Positions 24,359 through 33,456 of a stretch of DNA of 64,000 bases are shown in pieces; the stretch's first letter is position 1; every line of letters begins with the position of its first letter. The notes under the pieces were generated by a model. The model ran no database searches and had not been told where the DNA came from. It saw nothing but the letters and a program-made list of their open reading frames with translations. A program made the translations under genes and the position numbers. The DNA lies in the NCBI GenBank assembly GCA_036745275.1, contig DAIOGK010000006.1, forward strand, positions 62,001-126,000. The letters are read 5' to 3'. The DNA is from JAIUNP01 sp020161975. GTDB taxonomy: Bacteria; Pseudomonadota; Alphaproteobacteria; Rhizobiales; Beijerinckiaceae.

Positions 24359-25090
24359 CTAATGGACGCCTGAACGCAGGAAGAGTTGCAGTTCCGGCGT
24401 CTGAGGGCTGGCAAAGAGTTCCTCGGACGCGCCCTGCTCCCAGATTTTGCCCTGATGCATGAACACAGTCACATCGGCGACATTGCGGGCAAACGCCATT
24501 TCATGTGTCACCAGCAGCATCGTCATGCCATCCTTGGCAAGGTTCTCCATCACGTTCAGCACTTCGCCGGTCAGTTCCGGGTCCAGCGCCGAGGTCACCT
24601 CGTCGAACAGCATCACCTTGGGCTGCATCGCAAGGCTGCGGGCAATCGCCACGCGCTGCTGCTGTCCGCCCGAAAGATTGTCCGGATAAGCATCGAACTT
24701 TTCCGACAGGCCCACCTGCGCCAGCACCAGCTTGGCGCGCTCGTGGATTTCCGCTTCCGGAACATGCTTGGCGAGCTTGGGGGCAAGTTTGATGTTCTCG
24801 CCCACCGTCAGATGCGGGAACAGATTGTAACTCTGAAAGACGATGCCCACGTCCTTGCGCAGTTCGCGCAGTTTCTTCGGATCGTAGTCCATCATGTGGC
24901 CCGCGACTTCAATCCGACCGGACTGGGTCACCTCAAGCCCGTTGATGCAGCGCAGCAGCGTCGACTTTCCGGAGCCCGAACGCCCGATGATGGCGACAAC
25001 CTGCCCCGGTTCCACGGTGAGCGAGACGCCTTTCAGCACCTCGTTCTGTCCGAAGCTCTTGTGGACGTTTTCAATGATGACTGCTGGCAT
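24359..25090 (-). CDS. Polar amino-acid ABC transporter, ATP-binding subunit
   Basis: A 243-residue GlnQ/HisP-type ATPase. Walker A is GRSGSGKST at residues 36-44, the signature LSGGQQQR at 139-146, and Walker B LFDE ending at 164 with the DEVTSALDPE D-loop. It powers import of an amino acid or related polar solute with the two permeases encoded just upstream. Its start overlaps the end of the second permease gene by 20 bases, so the operon is tightly coupled. Confidence 0.93.
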   Translation of the reverse strand: MPAVIIENVHKSFGQNEVLKGVSLTVEPGQVVAIIGRSGSGKSTLLRCINGLEVTQSGRIEVAGHMMDYDPKKLRELRKDVGIVFQSYNLFPHLTVGENIKLAPKLAKHVPEAEIHERAKLVLAQVGLSEKFDAYPDNLSGGQQQRVAIARSLAMQPKVMLFDEVTSALDPELTGEVLNVMENLAKDGMTMLLVTHEMAFARNVADVTVFMHQGKIWEQGASEELFASPQTPELQLFLRSGVH

Positions 25091-25724
25091 TCATCACCTT
25101 TTCAAGATGTCGCGACAGACGCGAAAGCGGGAAGCAGATCAGGAAGTAAATCAGCGCCACGACAGAGAAGACCTGGAACGGGAGAAACGTGGCCTGATTG
25201 ACGAGTGCACCGGCGCGGCTGAGTTCAACAAAGCCAACGACCGAGACAATGGACGTGTTCTTCACGAGCTGCACGAGAAAGCCCACCGTCGGCGGCAACG
25301 CGATGCGCAGCGCCTGCGGCAGGATGACATAGCGGTATTGCTGCCCCTTGGTCAGCGCCAGCGAGGAGGAGGCCTCCCATTGCTGGTAAGGCACGGATTC
25401 AATGCAGCCGCGCCAGATTTCGGCGAGGTATGCCGAGACATAGATCGACAGCGACAGTGATGCGGCAAGGAACGCCGGCAGTTCGATGCCCACCAGCGAA
25501 AGCCCGTAATAGCTCATGAACAGCACCATGAGTACGGGGATCGACTGGATCACGAGGATCCAGCCTTGCGCGAGCGTGCGCAGGAACCGGTTCTGCGACA
25601 GGCGCATGATCGCGATGATGCCGCCAAACAGTCCGCCGATCAGAAACGCGACCGCCGTCAGAAGCAGCGTCCAGCCGGCGGAGCGGAGAATGAACAGGAA
25701 TTCGGGCCAGCCGAAGGTCGCCAT
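25071..25724 (-). CDS. Polar amino-acid ABC transporter permease, second subunit
   Basis: A 217-residue HisM/GlnP-type permease with four to five transmembrane helices and the EAA loop EASSSLALTKGQQYRYVILPQALRI-like segment near residues 135-160. Its start codon shares a base with the stop of the first permease gene, so the two are translationally coupled and probably form a heterodimer. Confidence 0.92.
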   Translation of the reverse strand: MATFGWPEFLFILRSAGWTLLLTAVAFLIGGLFGGIIAIMRLSQNRFLRTLAQGWILVIQSIPVLMVLFMSYYGLSLVGIELPAFLAASLSLSIYVSAYLAEIWRGCIESVPYQQWEASSSLALTKGQQYRYVILPQALRIALPPTVGFLVQLVKNTSIVSVVGFVELSRAGALVNQATFLPFQVFSVVALIYFLICFPLSRLSRHLEKVMNASSHH

Positions 25725-26419
25725 CAGACGGTGCTCCCCTGGGCTTCGATGCGGGCAAGCCCGGAGGTGTTGGGAAACAACCGTTTGCCGATAATGCTCA
25801 GCAGCGCTTTCAGCGACAGCGCCAGCACCAGATAGATGATGGTGACGACGATGTAGACCTCAAAGCTACGGAACGTATCCTGCTCGATGATCGCGGCCAT
25901 GCCCGAAAGTTCGCGCACCGCAATGAACGAGCAGATGGAAGAGGCCAGCATCATCAGCACAAACTGGCTCGAAAGCGCGGGCCAGACCCGGGCGATCGCC
26001 GGCGGCAACATCACATAGCGAAAGACCTGCCAGCGCGTCAGCGCCAGCGACGCTCCCGCCTCAAGCTGCGACCTGTGGACAGAATCGATACCCGCCCGGA
26101 GAATTTCAGAGGCATAGGCGCCAAGGTTGAGCGTCATCGCCAGCAACGCCGCGACATTGCCCGGCATCTTGAGCCCGATCAGAGGCAGGCCGAAAAAGAT
26201 CATGAAAAGCTGTACCAGAAACGGCGTGTTCCGCATCAGCTCGACATAGGCATCGACCAGATAGCCAACCCATTTGCCGCCGAGCGAGCGCGCCGCAACC
26301 AGCGCGATGGCCAGCAACGATCCCAGCACGATCGCTCCGACGGACAGGGCAATCGTCAGCCCGACGCCCTCCATAATGAGGTCGAACTTGGCCCAGACGG
26401 CTTCAAAATGGAAATTCAT
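25724..26419 (-). CDS. Polar amino-acid ABC transporter permease, first subunit
   Basis: A 231-residue HisQ/GlnP-type permease. The EAA motif lies in LEAGASLALTRWQVFRYVMLP, preceded by the ELMRNTPFLVQLF loop typical of the family. It lies 51 bases after the binding-protein gene in the same operon. Confidence 0.92.
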   Translation of the reverse strand: MNFHFEAVWAKFDLIMEGVGLTIALSVGAIVLGSLLAIALVAARSLGGKWVGYLVDAYVELMRNTPFLVQLFMIFFGLPLIGLKMPGNVAALLAMTLNLGAYASEILRAGIDSVHRSQLEAGASLALTRWQVFRYVMLPPAIARVWPALSSQFVLMMLASSICSFIAVRELSGMAAIIEQDTFRSFEVYIVVTIIYLVLALSLKALLSIIGKRLFPNTSGLARIEAQGSTV

Positions 26420-26470
26420 GAGCGCTCCGGCGTTCGGGCGCGATCTTTCGACCGCGCCCGGATATGACGA

Positions 26471-27274
26471 TCAGAACGTGGGCAGGGCAGGCAGCGGCGA
26501 ACCGACCCACTTTTCGGAAATCGCGTTCAATTCCCCATTCTGCTTGATGTAATAGATGGTGTTGTTCAGCCACTGATGCAGGTCGCGCGCATCCTTGCGC
26601 ACCGTCATCGAGTTCGGCTGCATGCCGAACATGAATTTGGCCTCATGCTCCGTGTCGCCCTTGGCCTTCTGCGCCGCATAGGCTTGGGCATCCGGCCCTG
26701 CGATGGCCTGAACCTGTCCCGAGAACAGGGCCTGCATCACGGTCGAGTCATCTTCAAAGCGCAGGATCTTCAGATTGTGCGACTTTTCCCGATTGGTGAA
26801 TTCGCGTTCCAGCGACGAACCGCGATTGACGCCCACGGTCATGCCCTTCATGTCATCCCAGTTCTTGATGGGCAGGCTTTTCTTGGCATAGATGCCGGTC
26901 TGGAAGGCGCTGTAGGGAATGGTGAACATCACCGCCTTGGCGCGCTCGGGCGTTGGCGCCAGGGTGGCGATCAGAAAATCGACCTTGCCTGCTTCCAACG
27001 CCGGAATGCGTGCCGGCGGGGTCAACTGCACGACCTCGATCGGCACACCGAGATATTTGCCGATCAGATTGGTGACATCCATGTCGTACCCGACGGCGTT
27101 GCCTTGCGAATCGACAGAACCGTAAGGCGGTGCGCCAATCAGCACGCCGACCTTGACCTTGCCGCGCTTGACGATCTCATCGACTGTCTGCGCGGTTGCA
27201 GATGTCGCCGTCAGGGCCAGAATGCCCATGGCAGCGACCATTCCTGCCTTCCGAAGTGACTTGAGCAAGCTCAT
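26471..27274 (-). CDS. Polar amino-acid ABC transporter, periplasmic binding protein
   Basis: A 267-residue family-3 solute-binding protein. A signal peptide ends near SATA-QT; the mature part starts with KRGKVKVGVLIGAPPYG and has the conserved GYDMDVTNLIGKYLGV and VDFLIATLAPTPER segments. The ligand is not determined. Neighbouring glyoxylate/ureide genes make a nitrogen compound or 2-oxo-acid precursor possible but do not prove it. The ATG is fixed by GGAGAGG at the right spacing; a long upstream extension is excluded because it covers the divergent promoter. Confidence 0.92.
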   Translation of the reverse strand: MSLLKSLRKAGMVAAMGILALTATSATAQTVDEIVKRGKVKVGVLIGAPPYGSVDSQGNAVGYDMDVTNLIGKYLGVPIEVVQLTPPARIPALEAGKVDFLIATLAPTPERAKAVMFTIPYSAFQTGIYAKKSLPIKNWDDMKGMTVGVNRGSSLEREFTNREKSHNLKILRFEDDSTVMQALFSGQVQAIAGPDAQAYAAQKAKGDTEHEAKFMFGMQPNSMTVRKDARDLHQWLNNTIYYIKQNGELNAISEKWVGSPLPALPTF

Positions 27275-27492
27275 TTGCGTTCCCTCTCCTTGAAAAATTC
27301 CGGCAGTTCTGCCTTGTTGTCTGATGTCGGACACCATGACTATCAGCGGTTCGATATTGCTGTCCAGCAGCGAAGAGTCGATTCCGGTTTTTGGCAACTG
27401 AAGCCTACGATCGGCATATCCGACGCCGGGCTGCATCCAGAATTTCAGGCCGAACGCGGTCGGCATCGGCCCTTCAAACAGGTGGATTCATC

Positions 27493-28461
27493 ATGAGAAT
27501 CGTGTTTCACGGCAGCAATGCTGCCAATTTCAGCCCCGGATTTGAGGCATTTCTCACAGAATCGCATGATATCCGCATGTTGCCCGACGCCCTGACGGCA
27601 CCGGAGGACATTGCAGCGTTTCAGGCGGCTGAAGTGATCATCGGGGTCAAGCTGACGGCGGCTGATCCTCGCCCTGCCGCGCTCAGACTCTATCATGCTC
27701 CCGCAGCGGGGACGGATATGATCGACGCTGCCTGCCTGCCGAAAGGCGCGGTTCTGTGCAATGCCTTCGGCCATGAGCAGGCCATCGCCGAATATGTCAT
27801 GGCCGCGCTGCTGAACCGCCATGTCCCCTTGGCACGGGCTGATGGGCGCCTGCGCGAGGGCCATTGGGATTATTGGGCGGGACGCCCCGGCGCGCTGCGC
27901 ACCGAACTGGGCAACCAGACCATCGGCCTGCTTGGATATGGCCATATCGGCAAGGCCATTGCCGAGCGCGCAAAAGCCTTCGGCATGGGCATCAGCGTTG
28001 CCAACCGGACGAAGCAACCAGTCGGCGGCCTGGTCGATGCGAGCTACGGGTTGGAGGATCTGCCGGCCTTCATGGCCAGCGCGGATGCAATTGTCGTTTC
28101 GCTGCCGTTGAACGAGGCGACGCGCGGCTTCGTCAATGCCCCGGCCCTGGCGGCCATGCGACCCGAGGCGGTGATTATCAACGTCGGGCGCGGTCCGGTG
28201 ATCGACGAGCAGGCGCTCTATGATGCGCTGGCGGAAAAGCGCATCGGCGGCGCAATCATCGACACGTGGTATCAGTATCCCACGCCCGATGCGCCGACGA
28301 CGCTGCCCTCCGCCCTGCCCTTCCAAAGGCTGGATAATCTGGTGATGACGCCGCACATGTCGGGGTGGACCAACGGCACAGTGCGGCGCAGGCAGCAGAC
28401 GATCGCCGAGAACATCGCACGGCTGGCTGCCGGCACGGCACTCGTGAACGTTGTTGGTTAG
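27493..28461 (+). CDS. D-2-hydroxyacid dehydrogenase (glyoxylate/hydroxypyruvate reductase-like)
   Basis: A 322-residue NAD(P)-dependent enzyme. The Rossmann motif is GLLGYGHIGKA near residue 150; the catalytic Arg lies in VGRGPVIDEQALYDAL near 240. The Glu of the triad and the His in MTPHMSGWT (near 297) also fit. It reduces a 2-oxo acid to a D-hydroxyacid. Ureidoglycolate lyase, which releases glyoxylate, is encoded 49 bases downstream, so glyoxylate reduction is a sensible guess. A GGTGG lies upstream of the ATG. It is divergent from the ABC operon. Confidence 0.87.
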   Translation: MRIVFHGSNAANFSPGFEAFLTESHDIRMLPDALTAPEDIAAFQAAEVIIGVKLTAADPRPAALRLYHAPAAGTDMIDAACLPKGAVLCNAFGHEQAIAEYVMAALLNRHVPLARADGRLREGHWDYWAGRPGALRTELGNQTIGLLGYGHIGKAIAERAKAFGMGISVANRTKQPVGGLVDASYGLEDLPAFMASADAIVVSLPLNEATRGFVNAPALAAMRPEAVIINVGRGPVIDEQALYDALAEKRIGGAIIDTWYQYPTPDAPTTLPSALPFQRLDNLVMTPHMSGWTNGTVRRRQQTIAENIARLAAGTALVNVVG

Positions 28462-28510
28462 AACATCGGGTTTGCAGCCACACTGTCGTTTCAATCCTGG
28501 AGAGAAAACC

Positions 28511-28987
28511 GTGCCGATCATCGCGAAGCGCATCACAGAAGCGGCTTTTGCGCCCTATGGCGCCGTCATTTCCCATCAGCCAGGCGTCGCCATTGCAGAT
28601 GCGAGCGCCGCGTTTTCCGGGGGAGAACGCGCGATGCAGCCGGTGCTGGAATGGGTGCAACTGACAACCTCTGTCGCCCTGCCGACGCTGGTGGACAAGG
28701 TGGAGCACCATCCGTTCTCGGACCAGACCTTCCTGCCCCATAGTCAAGCGCCGTTCCTTGTCGTCGTCTGCCCTGCAAGAACCGATGGCTCACCTGATGG
28801 CGAAAAGGCCGAAGCCTTCGTTGTTCCAGCAACAAACGGCGTCACCTTCCGCCGCGGGGTATGGCATCGCAGCCTCGCGCCGCTCACTGCGCCCTCTGCC
28901 TTCACCATGTCGATGGCCCGCACGGGCCGCGGCGATGACACTGTGATCGCCGCCCTTGACCGTCCCGTCGAGGTGATCGCGGATTAA
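28511..28987 (+). CDS. allA: Ureidoglycolate lyase
   Basis: Splits ureidoglycolate into glyoxylate and urea in allantoin degradation. The 158-residue length matches AllA (about 160), with the early FAPYGAVI strand, HPFSDQTFLPHS near 70 and the conserved RRGVWHRSL barrel segment near 117. It starts at GTG with GGAGAG upstream; an ATG 20 codons earlier would lie within the preceding stop region and lacks support. No allantoinase or allantoate amidohydrolase is in the window. It probably forms an operon with the preceding reductase gene. Confidence 0.87.
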   Translation: MPIIAKRITEAAFAPYGAVISHQPGVAIADASAAFSGGERAMQPVLEWVQLTTSVALPTLVDKVEHHPFSDQTFLPHSQAPFLVVVCPARTDGSPDGEKAEAFVVPATNGVTFRRGVWHRSLAPLTAPSAFTMSMARTGRGDDTVIAALDRPVEVIAD

Positions 28988-29161
28988 AGCCTGACCTTGG
29001 GTGGCAATTCGGCCCCCTTTGCAGAATGCGGCGGAGCCTTGCCCGGGTCGATTCCGCCTTGCGGAGCCGGGCTTTTCACGCCAAGACCGGGCAAAGCCGG
29101 TTTCCGGCGTTCCCGGCATCAAAGAACCCGGCGACGCCGCAGCGGCGGGAGTGTGGATCTG

Positions 29162-30475
29162 ATGACTGACATTGCGAATACGAAAGCGCTGCTCGAAGCT
29201 GTCGGAGAGGCCTATCCGATCGGCGTGCCGGTGATGCTGTGGGATGGCAGCAGTGTGCTGCTGGGGCCGGAGAAGAAGCATCCGACGCTGACCTTGCACA
29301 TCCGCTCGCCCGGCGTCATTCCCTCGCTGCTGCGCCGGCCTTCGCTCGACCGGATCCTGACCTATCACGCCTCCGGCGCCATCGACATTTCCGGCGGGAC
29401 GCTGCTCGATCTCGGTCCGCTCAGGCCAAAAGCAAAAGCCTCCCATATCCTGCGCAAACTCGGCGCCGGGCGCATCGCCAAGCTGGCCATTGGGCAGGTT
29501 TTTGCCAAGGGCCTGGAGCCTGGCACCTCGTTCGATGCTTCGGGCCGCCCTCTCGCCCGCACCTCCGACAAGAGCGACGACAAGGGCGACATCCAGTTCC
29601 ATTATGATCTGTCGAACGATTTCTATCGCCTCTTCCTCGACGAGCGCATGGTCTATACCTGCGCTTATTTCACCGAATGGCACGACGACATCGACCGGGC
29701 CCAGACCGACAAGCTGGAAATGATCTGCCGAAAGCTGCGCCTTCAGCCGGGCGACCGGTTGCTCGACATCGGCTGCGGCTGGGGTGCACTGCTGATCCAT
29801 GCCGCGCTGCGTTACGGCGTGATCGGCGAAGGCGTGACGCTCTCGGAAGAACAGGCTACGCTTGCGCGCGAGCGGATCGCCGCGGCGGGACTGTCCGACA
29901 AGGTGACGATCCACCTCAAATCCTATGAGGAAATGAGCGGCCCTTACGACAAGATCGCCTCCATCGGCATGTTCGAGCATGTCGGCTTTGCCAATCACGA
30001 TGCCTATTTTGGCGCCGTGCGGCGGTTGCTTCGGCCGGGCGGACTTTATCTGCACCATGCGATTACCCGGCGCGGTCGGAAGAACCTCAAGACGTTCCTG
30101 CGCAAGGCGCCGGAATACAAGGCCATGACCAAATACATCTTCCCCGGCGGGGAAGTGGATTACATCGGACACACCGCGACCATGCTTGAGGAGCATGGTT
30201 TCGAGGTTCATGACGTCGAGGGCTGGCGCGCCCATTATGCCCGGACGACCGCCCTGTGGTGTCGCCGGCTGGCGGCGCGGCGCGCGGAGGCCGAGGCGTT
30301 GGTCGGACCGGAGCGCACACGCATCTGGCTGGCCTATCTTGCCGGCGTCTCGCTCAGTTTTGCGCGCGGCTCGCTCTATCTCTACCAGACGCTTGGCTCG
30401 AAGAAGATGCGCGAGGGGCATGATCTTGCGAACAACGTCCCACCGAGCCGGGCCGATCTTTACCGCGAGTATTGA
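29162..30475 (+). CDS. cfa: Cyclopropane-fatty-acyl-phospholipid synthase
   Basis: Methylates the double bond of unsaturated phospholipid acyl chains at the membrane using SAM. The 437-residue protein has the N-terminal lipid-binding half (to about 140), the SAM-binding LDIGCGWGAL at 201-210, and the family motif IQFHYDLSNDFYRLFLD at about 144-160. KIASIGMFEHVG and PGGLYLHHAI follow. The ATG gives the first plausible N-terminus; a frame open to 28997 adds a non-homologous 55 residues. The 170 bases upstream contain several short GC-rich palindromes. Confidence 0.93.
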   Translation: MTDIANTKALLEAVGEAYPIGVPVMLWDGSSVLLGPEKKHPTLTLHIRSPGVIPSLLRRPSLDRILTYHASGAIDISGGTLLDLGPLRPKAKASHILRKLGAGRIAKLAIGQVFAKGLEPGTSFDASGRPLARTSDKSDDKGDIQFHYDLSNDFYRLFLDERMVYTCAYFTEWHDDIDRAQTDKLEMICRKLRLQPGDRLLDIGCGWGALLIHAALRYGVIGEGVTLSEEQATLARERIAAAGLSDKVTIHLKSYEEMSGPYDKIASIGMFEHVGFANHDAYFGAVRRLLRPGGLYLHHAITRRGRKNLKTFLRKAPEYKAMTKYIFPGGEVDYIGHTATMLEEHGFEVHDVEGWRAHYARTTALWCRRLAARRAEAEALVGPERTRIWLAYLAGVSLSFARGSLYLYQTLGSKKMREGHDLANNVPPSRADLYREY

Positions 30476-30485
30476 GCGTGGCGCC

Positions 30486-31397
30486 TCAGGCTGCCTTTGC
30501 AACCTTCCAGGAGGCGAGAACTGCCTTCAACTGGTCGCGCTCGGCGGCGTTGAGTGCCTGAAGTCCGGGCGCGCGCACGGGGCCGACCGCGCGGCCCAGC
30601 ATGGTCATCGCTTCCTTGACCACGGTGACGTTGGCGCCGTTGCCGTATTTTGTGCGCATGATCTCGAACGGCGCGATGACATCGACCAACGTGCGGGCCT
30701 TTTCGTAATTGCCTGCCTCCAGCGCCGTCCAGATCGCCAGCGAGCGTTCCGGCGCGACGTTGACCAGCCCCGAGGTGAAGCCGCGCGCGCCGAGCGCATA
30801 GAACGGCGCCGCCCAGCCTTCGGCAAGGCCGCAGATCCACACGGCCTTGCTGCCGGCGCTCTCGCGGATGCAATCGGCCAGCAGCATCAGGTTGGTCGAG
30901 GCGTATTTGACACCGGCGACATTGGGATGGGTGGCGACGCGCACCAGATCCCTCACGCCGATAGCATCCGAGCGGATATAGGCCATGACCGGAATGGGCA
31001 GGGATTCGGCGATCTCGACGATATAATCGGCCTGGGCTGCGGGGGCAGCGAAGGGATCGAGCGGGTGATGCACCATGGCTGCATCGCAGCCGGCCGCAGC
31101 AGCCTTCTTGCCCAGCGAGACGGCATCGCGCAGCGAGCGTCCGACCCCGGCCGTCACCAGCGCCTTTCCGTTCGCGGCCTCAGCGGCGGTCGCATGGGTT
31201 CGTTCGATCTCGGCAATGGTCATCGGGTAGAATTCACCGGTGTTGCCGGCGGAGACGATGTTGTGAACCCCTGCCTCAGCGATGCCGCGCACGATTTCCT
31301 TCATCATGGCCCAATCGGGATCACCAGAGGCGGCATAGGGCGTGACATGCACCCCGGAAATTCCACGCACGGCGGCACTGATCCGCGAATTCGACAT
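30486..31397 (-). CDS. DapA-family aldolase/dehydratase
   Basis: A 303-residue (beta/alpha)8 enzyme of the dihydrodipicolinate synthase/KDG-aldolase superfamily. Visible are SAGNTGEFYPMTIAER-like substrate loop residues near 50, the Tyr in MAYIRSD, and the Schiff-base lysine in AGVKYAS near 165. It is not a typical DapA: the usual YNVP is YIRSD, so a sugar-acid or hydroxy-oxo acid substrate is likelier than lysine synthesis. GAGGG precedes the ATG. A FadR-like operator lies 26 bases upstream. Its end faces the cfa stop ten bases away. Confidence 0.82.
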   Translation of the reverse strand: MSNSRISAAVRGISGVHVTPYAASGDPDWAMMKEIVRGIAEAGVHNIVSAGNTGEFYPMTIAEIERTHATAAEAANGKALVTAGVGRSLRDAVSLGKKAAAAGCDAAMVHHPLDPFAAPAAQADYIVEIAESLPIPVMAYIRSDAIGVRDLVRVATHPNVAGVKYASTNLMLLADCIRESAGSKAVWICGLAEGWAAPFYALGARGFTSGLVNVAPERSLAIWTALEAGNYEKARTLVDVIAPFEIMRTKYGNGANVTVVKEAMTMLGRAVGPVRAPGLQALNAAERDQLKAVLASWKVAKAA

Positions 31398-31422
31398 CGA
31401 CCCACCCTCTGTTCTTGTCTGG

Positions 31423-31433
31423 TTATATGACAA
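31423..31433. promoter_or_regulatory. Candidate GntR/FadR-family operator
   Basis: TTATATGACAA differs at one position from the consensus-fitting operator near 5.3 kb. It is 26 bases upstream of the aldolase start and could be its repressor site. The match is weaker than the 5.3 kb pair. Confidence 0.35.
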
Positions 31434-31675
31434 CTGAAATCGGGTGACAAGCAGGCCCGTATGCGGGGATATCAGGCGGCTTTCGGCGCTCGGTGGTTGG
31501 CGCGGCATGAGTGGTTGCGGAAGCCCTGCCATCGTGGCGGGTTGATGGGCGGCAAAACACGGACAAAACGGCCAGAGCAAAGAATATTCCCGGTCTGCGG
31601 CTCGTCCTCGACCCCAAAAATAATCTTTCTCTCTGAACGGGCCAATCTTTGGGAAAATCCTCCACTGAACCCCGA

Positions 31676-31704
31676 TTGCGACGTCATAGTGCCAATATTA
31701 TACC
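31676..31704 (+). promoter_or_regulatory. Possible promoter of the cys operon
   Basis: TTGCGA and TATACC with 17 bases between them end 34 bases before the GTG start. A palindrome GTTCG-N6-CGAAC (31709-31724) lies just downstream, where a repressor could act. Confidence 0.4.
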
Positions 31705-31737
31705 TGCCGTTCGTTAAACCGAACAGTGAGGTTTCCC

Positions 31738-32793
31738 GTGCCCGTATCCACCGCCAGCCAAAGCTATGATGTCGCGATCATCGGCGCGGGGCCGACTGGC
31801 CTGTTCTCCGTGTTTGAACTCGGACTGCTCGGCCTGAAGGCCGTGGTTCTCGACGTACTCGACAAGCCCGGCGGGCAATGCGCGGAACTTTATCCTGAAA
31901 AGCCGATCTACGACATTCCCTCGTGGCCGGTGATTTCCGGTCAGGAACTCACTGACAAGCTGCTGGAGCAGATCGCACCCTTCGGCGCCGATCTGAAGCT
32001 TGGCCGGCAGGTGAAGAGCTTCGAGCGCCGCGCGGATGGACGGTTCCAGCTCACCACCGACCGGAATGATACGATTGACGCTGCTGCGGTGTTCATCGCA
32101 GCGGGCGCCGGAAGCTTCACGCCGCGCAAGCCGAAGCTGGAGGGGCTGGACAGCTTCGAGGGCAAGTCGGTGTTCTATGCCGTGCGCGACCGCGCCAGCT
32201 TTGCAGGCAAGGATATCGTGGTGGCCGGCGGTGGCGATTCGGCGCTCGACTGGGCGAATGACCTCTCCGAAATCGCGCAGACGATCACGCTCGTCCACCG
32301 CTCGGATCGCTTCCGCGCCGCCCCTGCCTCGGTGGAGAAGTTCCGCGCGCTGGTGGCCGAGGGCAAGGCCCGCTTCGTCGAAGGGGACCTTGCGAGCCTG
32401 ACCGGCACCGGCGGCAAGCTGCAAGCCATCGCGCTGAAGACCAAGGCGGGGATTGAGACACTCGCCGCCGACCGGCTGCTGGCCTTCTACGGCCTGAACA
32501 TCGAATTGGGGCCGATTGCCGAATGGGGGCTCGACCTTGCGGACGGCAAGCAGATCAAGGTCGACACCGAGAAATTCCAGACCTCGACACCGGGCGTCTT
32601 TGCCGTCGGTGACATCAACTGGTATCCGGGCAAGCTGAAGCTGATCCTTTCGGGTTTCCATGAGGCGGCGCTGGCGAGCCAGGAAGCCTTCCGCGTGGCG
32701 CGTCCGGACGAGAAGTTGCGCTTCCAGTACACCACCTCCTCCAGCGAGTTGCAGCAGCGCCTCAACGTCAACGCCACGAAGAAGGTGGCCTGA
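31738..32793 (+). CDS. Ferredoxin-NADP+ reductase (TrxR-like, Fnr2 type)
   Basis: A 351-residue two-dinucleotide-domain flavoprotein. The FAD motif GAGPTG is at residues 16-21, and GGQCAELYPEKPIYDIPSW follows near 50. The NADPH-binding VVAGGGDSALDWAN is near 165, and the closing GVFAVGDINWYPGKLKLI near 285. The GTG start has GAGG six bases upstream. It reduces the ferredoxin encoded next and, by position, supplies electrons to the siroheme sulfite reductase downstream. It heads the cys operon. Confidence 0.9.
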   Translation: MPVSTASQSYDVAIIGAGPTGLFSVFELGLLGLKAVVLDVLDKPGGQCAELYPEKPIYDIPSWPVISGQELTDKLLEQIAPFGADLKLGRQVKSFERRADGRFQLTTDRNDTIDAAAVFIAAGAGSFTPRKPKLEGLDSFEGKSVFYAVRDRASFAGKDIVVAGGGDSALDWANDLSEIAQTITLVHRSDRFRAAPASVEKFRALVAEGKARFVEGDLASLTGTGGKLQAIALKTKAGIETLAADRLLAFYGLNIELGPIAEWGLDLADGKQIKVDTEKFQTSTPGVFAVGDINWYPGKLKLILSGFHEAALASQEAFRVARPDEKLRFQYTTSSSELQQRLNVNATKKVA

Positions 32794-32797
32794 CGCC

Positions 32798-33112
32798 ATG
32801 GCCGTGCTCAATGTCATCGACCGCGACGGCAAGGCCCACCAACTTGAAACGGTGGAAGGCTGGCGCGTGATGGAACTTCTGCGCGACCAGAACATGGGCG
32901 TCGAAGGCATCTGCGGCGGTGCGTGCGATTGCGCCTCCTGCCACGTCATCGTTGCCGAAGATTGGGCCGCGCGCCTGCCCGAGCCGCGCGAGGACGAACT
33001 GTTCAAACTGGATGAGCTGCCGGAAATCGCGCCGACCTCGCGCCTCTCCTGCCAGATCATCTGGTCTGACGGCCTCGACGGATTGAGCCTAACCATTGCG
33101 GAGAGCGCCTGA
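32798..33112 (+). CDS. [2Fe-2S] adrenodoxin-type ferredoxin
   Basis: A 104-residue electron carrier. Cluster ligands are C39-x5-C45-x2-C48 (CGGACDCASC) and C85 (SRLSCQIIW). It starts four bases after the reductase stop, and its stop overlaps the DUF2849 start. The neighbourhood makes it the likely donor to sulfite reductase. Confidence 0.9.
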   Translation: MAVLNVIDRDGKAHQLETVEGWRVMELLRDQNMGVEGICGGACDCASCHVIVAEDWAARLPEPREDELFKLDELPEIAPTSRLSCQIIWSDGLDGLSLTIAESA

Positions 33113-33456
33113 TGGCTACCCCGAACAAGCTGCCCCCCCTGCCCGCGATCCTGATCGCCAATGATCTGCTCGATGGTGATGTTGTGTTTGCCGCCGGGAA
33201 CGGCTGGACGCTGAACCCGGCCGAGGCGACCATCGCCCGGGACGAAGAGACCGCCCGCGCGCTGGAAGCGCTCGGGGCTGCGGCCTTCCGGGCCAATCGC
33301 GTTGTCGATGCCTATCTCGTCGATATCACCGAGGACGAAGCGGGTGTGCCCACCCCGCGCCATTTCCGCGAGCGTTTCCGCACGAAGGGACCGAGCAACC
33401 GGCCCGACCTTGGCAAACAGGCCGATTTCGACCGTACGGTGACGCGCCATGGTTGA
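33112..33456 (+). CDS. DUF2849 domain protein of the sulfate assimilation operon
   Basis: A 114-residue cytoplasmic protein whose start overlaps the ferredoxin stop. The pattern ANDLLDGDVVFAAGNGWT near residue 17, plus a later HFRERFRTKGPSNRPD segment, matches DUF2849, which I know as a small gene placed next to sulfite/nitrite reductases in alphaproteobacteria. Its function is unknown; assembly or regulation of the reductase is a guess from position. Confidence 0.85.
   Translation: MATPNKLPPLPAILIANDLLDGDVVFAAGNGWTLNPAEATIARDEETARALEALGAAAFRANRVVDAYLVDITEDEAGVPTPRHFRERFRTKGPSNRPDLGKQADFDRTVTRHG

Larger units (their letters stand above)
31398..31737. other. Divergent promoter region between the aldolase gene and the cys cluster
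   Basis: No gene is visible in these 340 bases. On the left is a FadR-like operator; on the right a promoter-like pair and a short palindrome precede the ferredoxin reductase. The middle is unremarkable. Confidence 0.7.
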
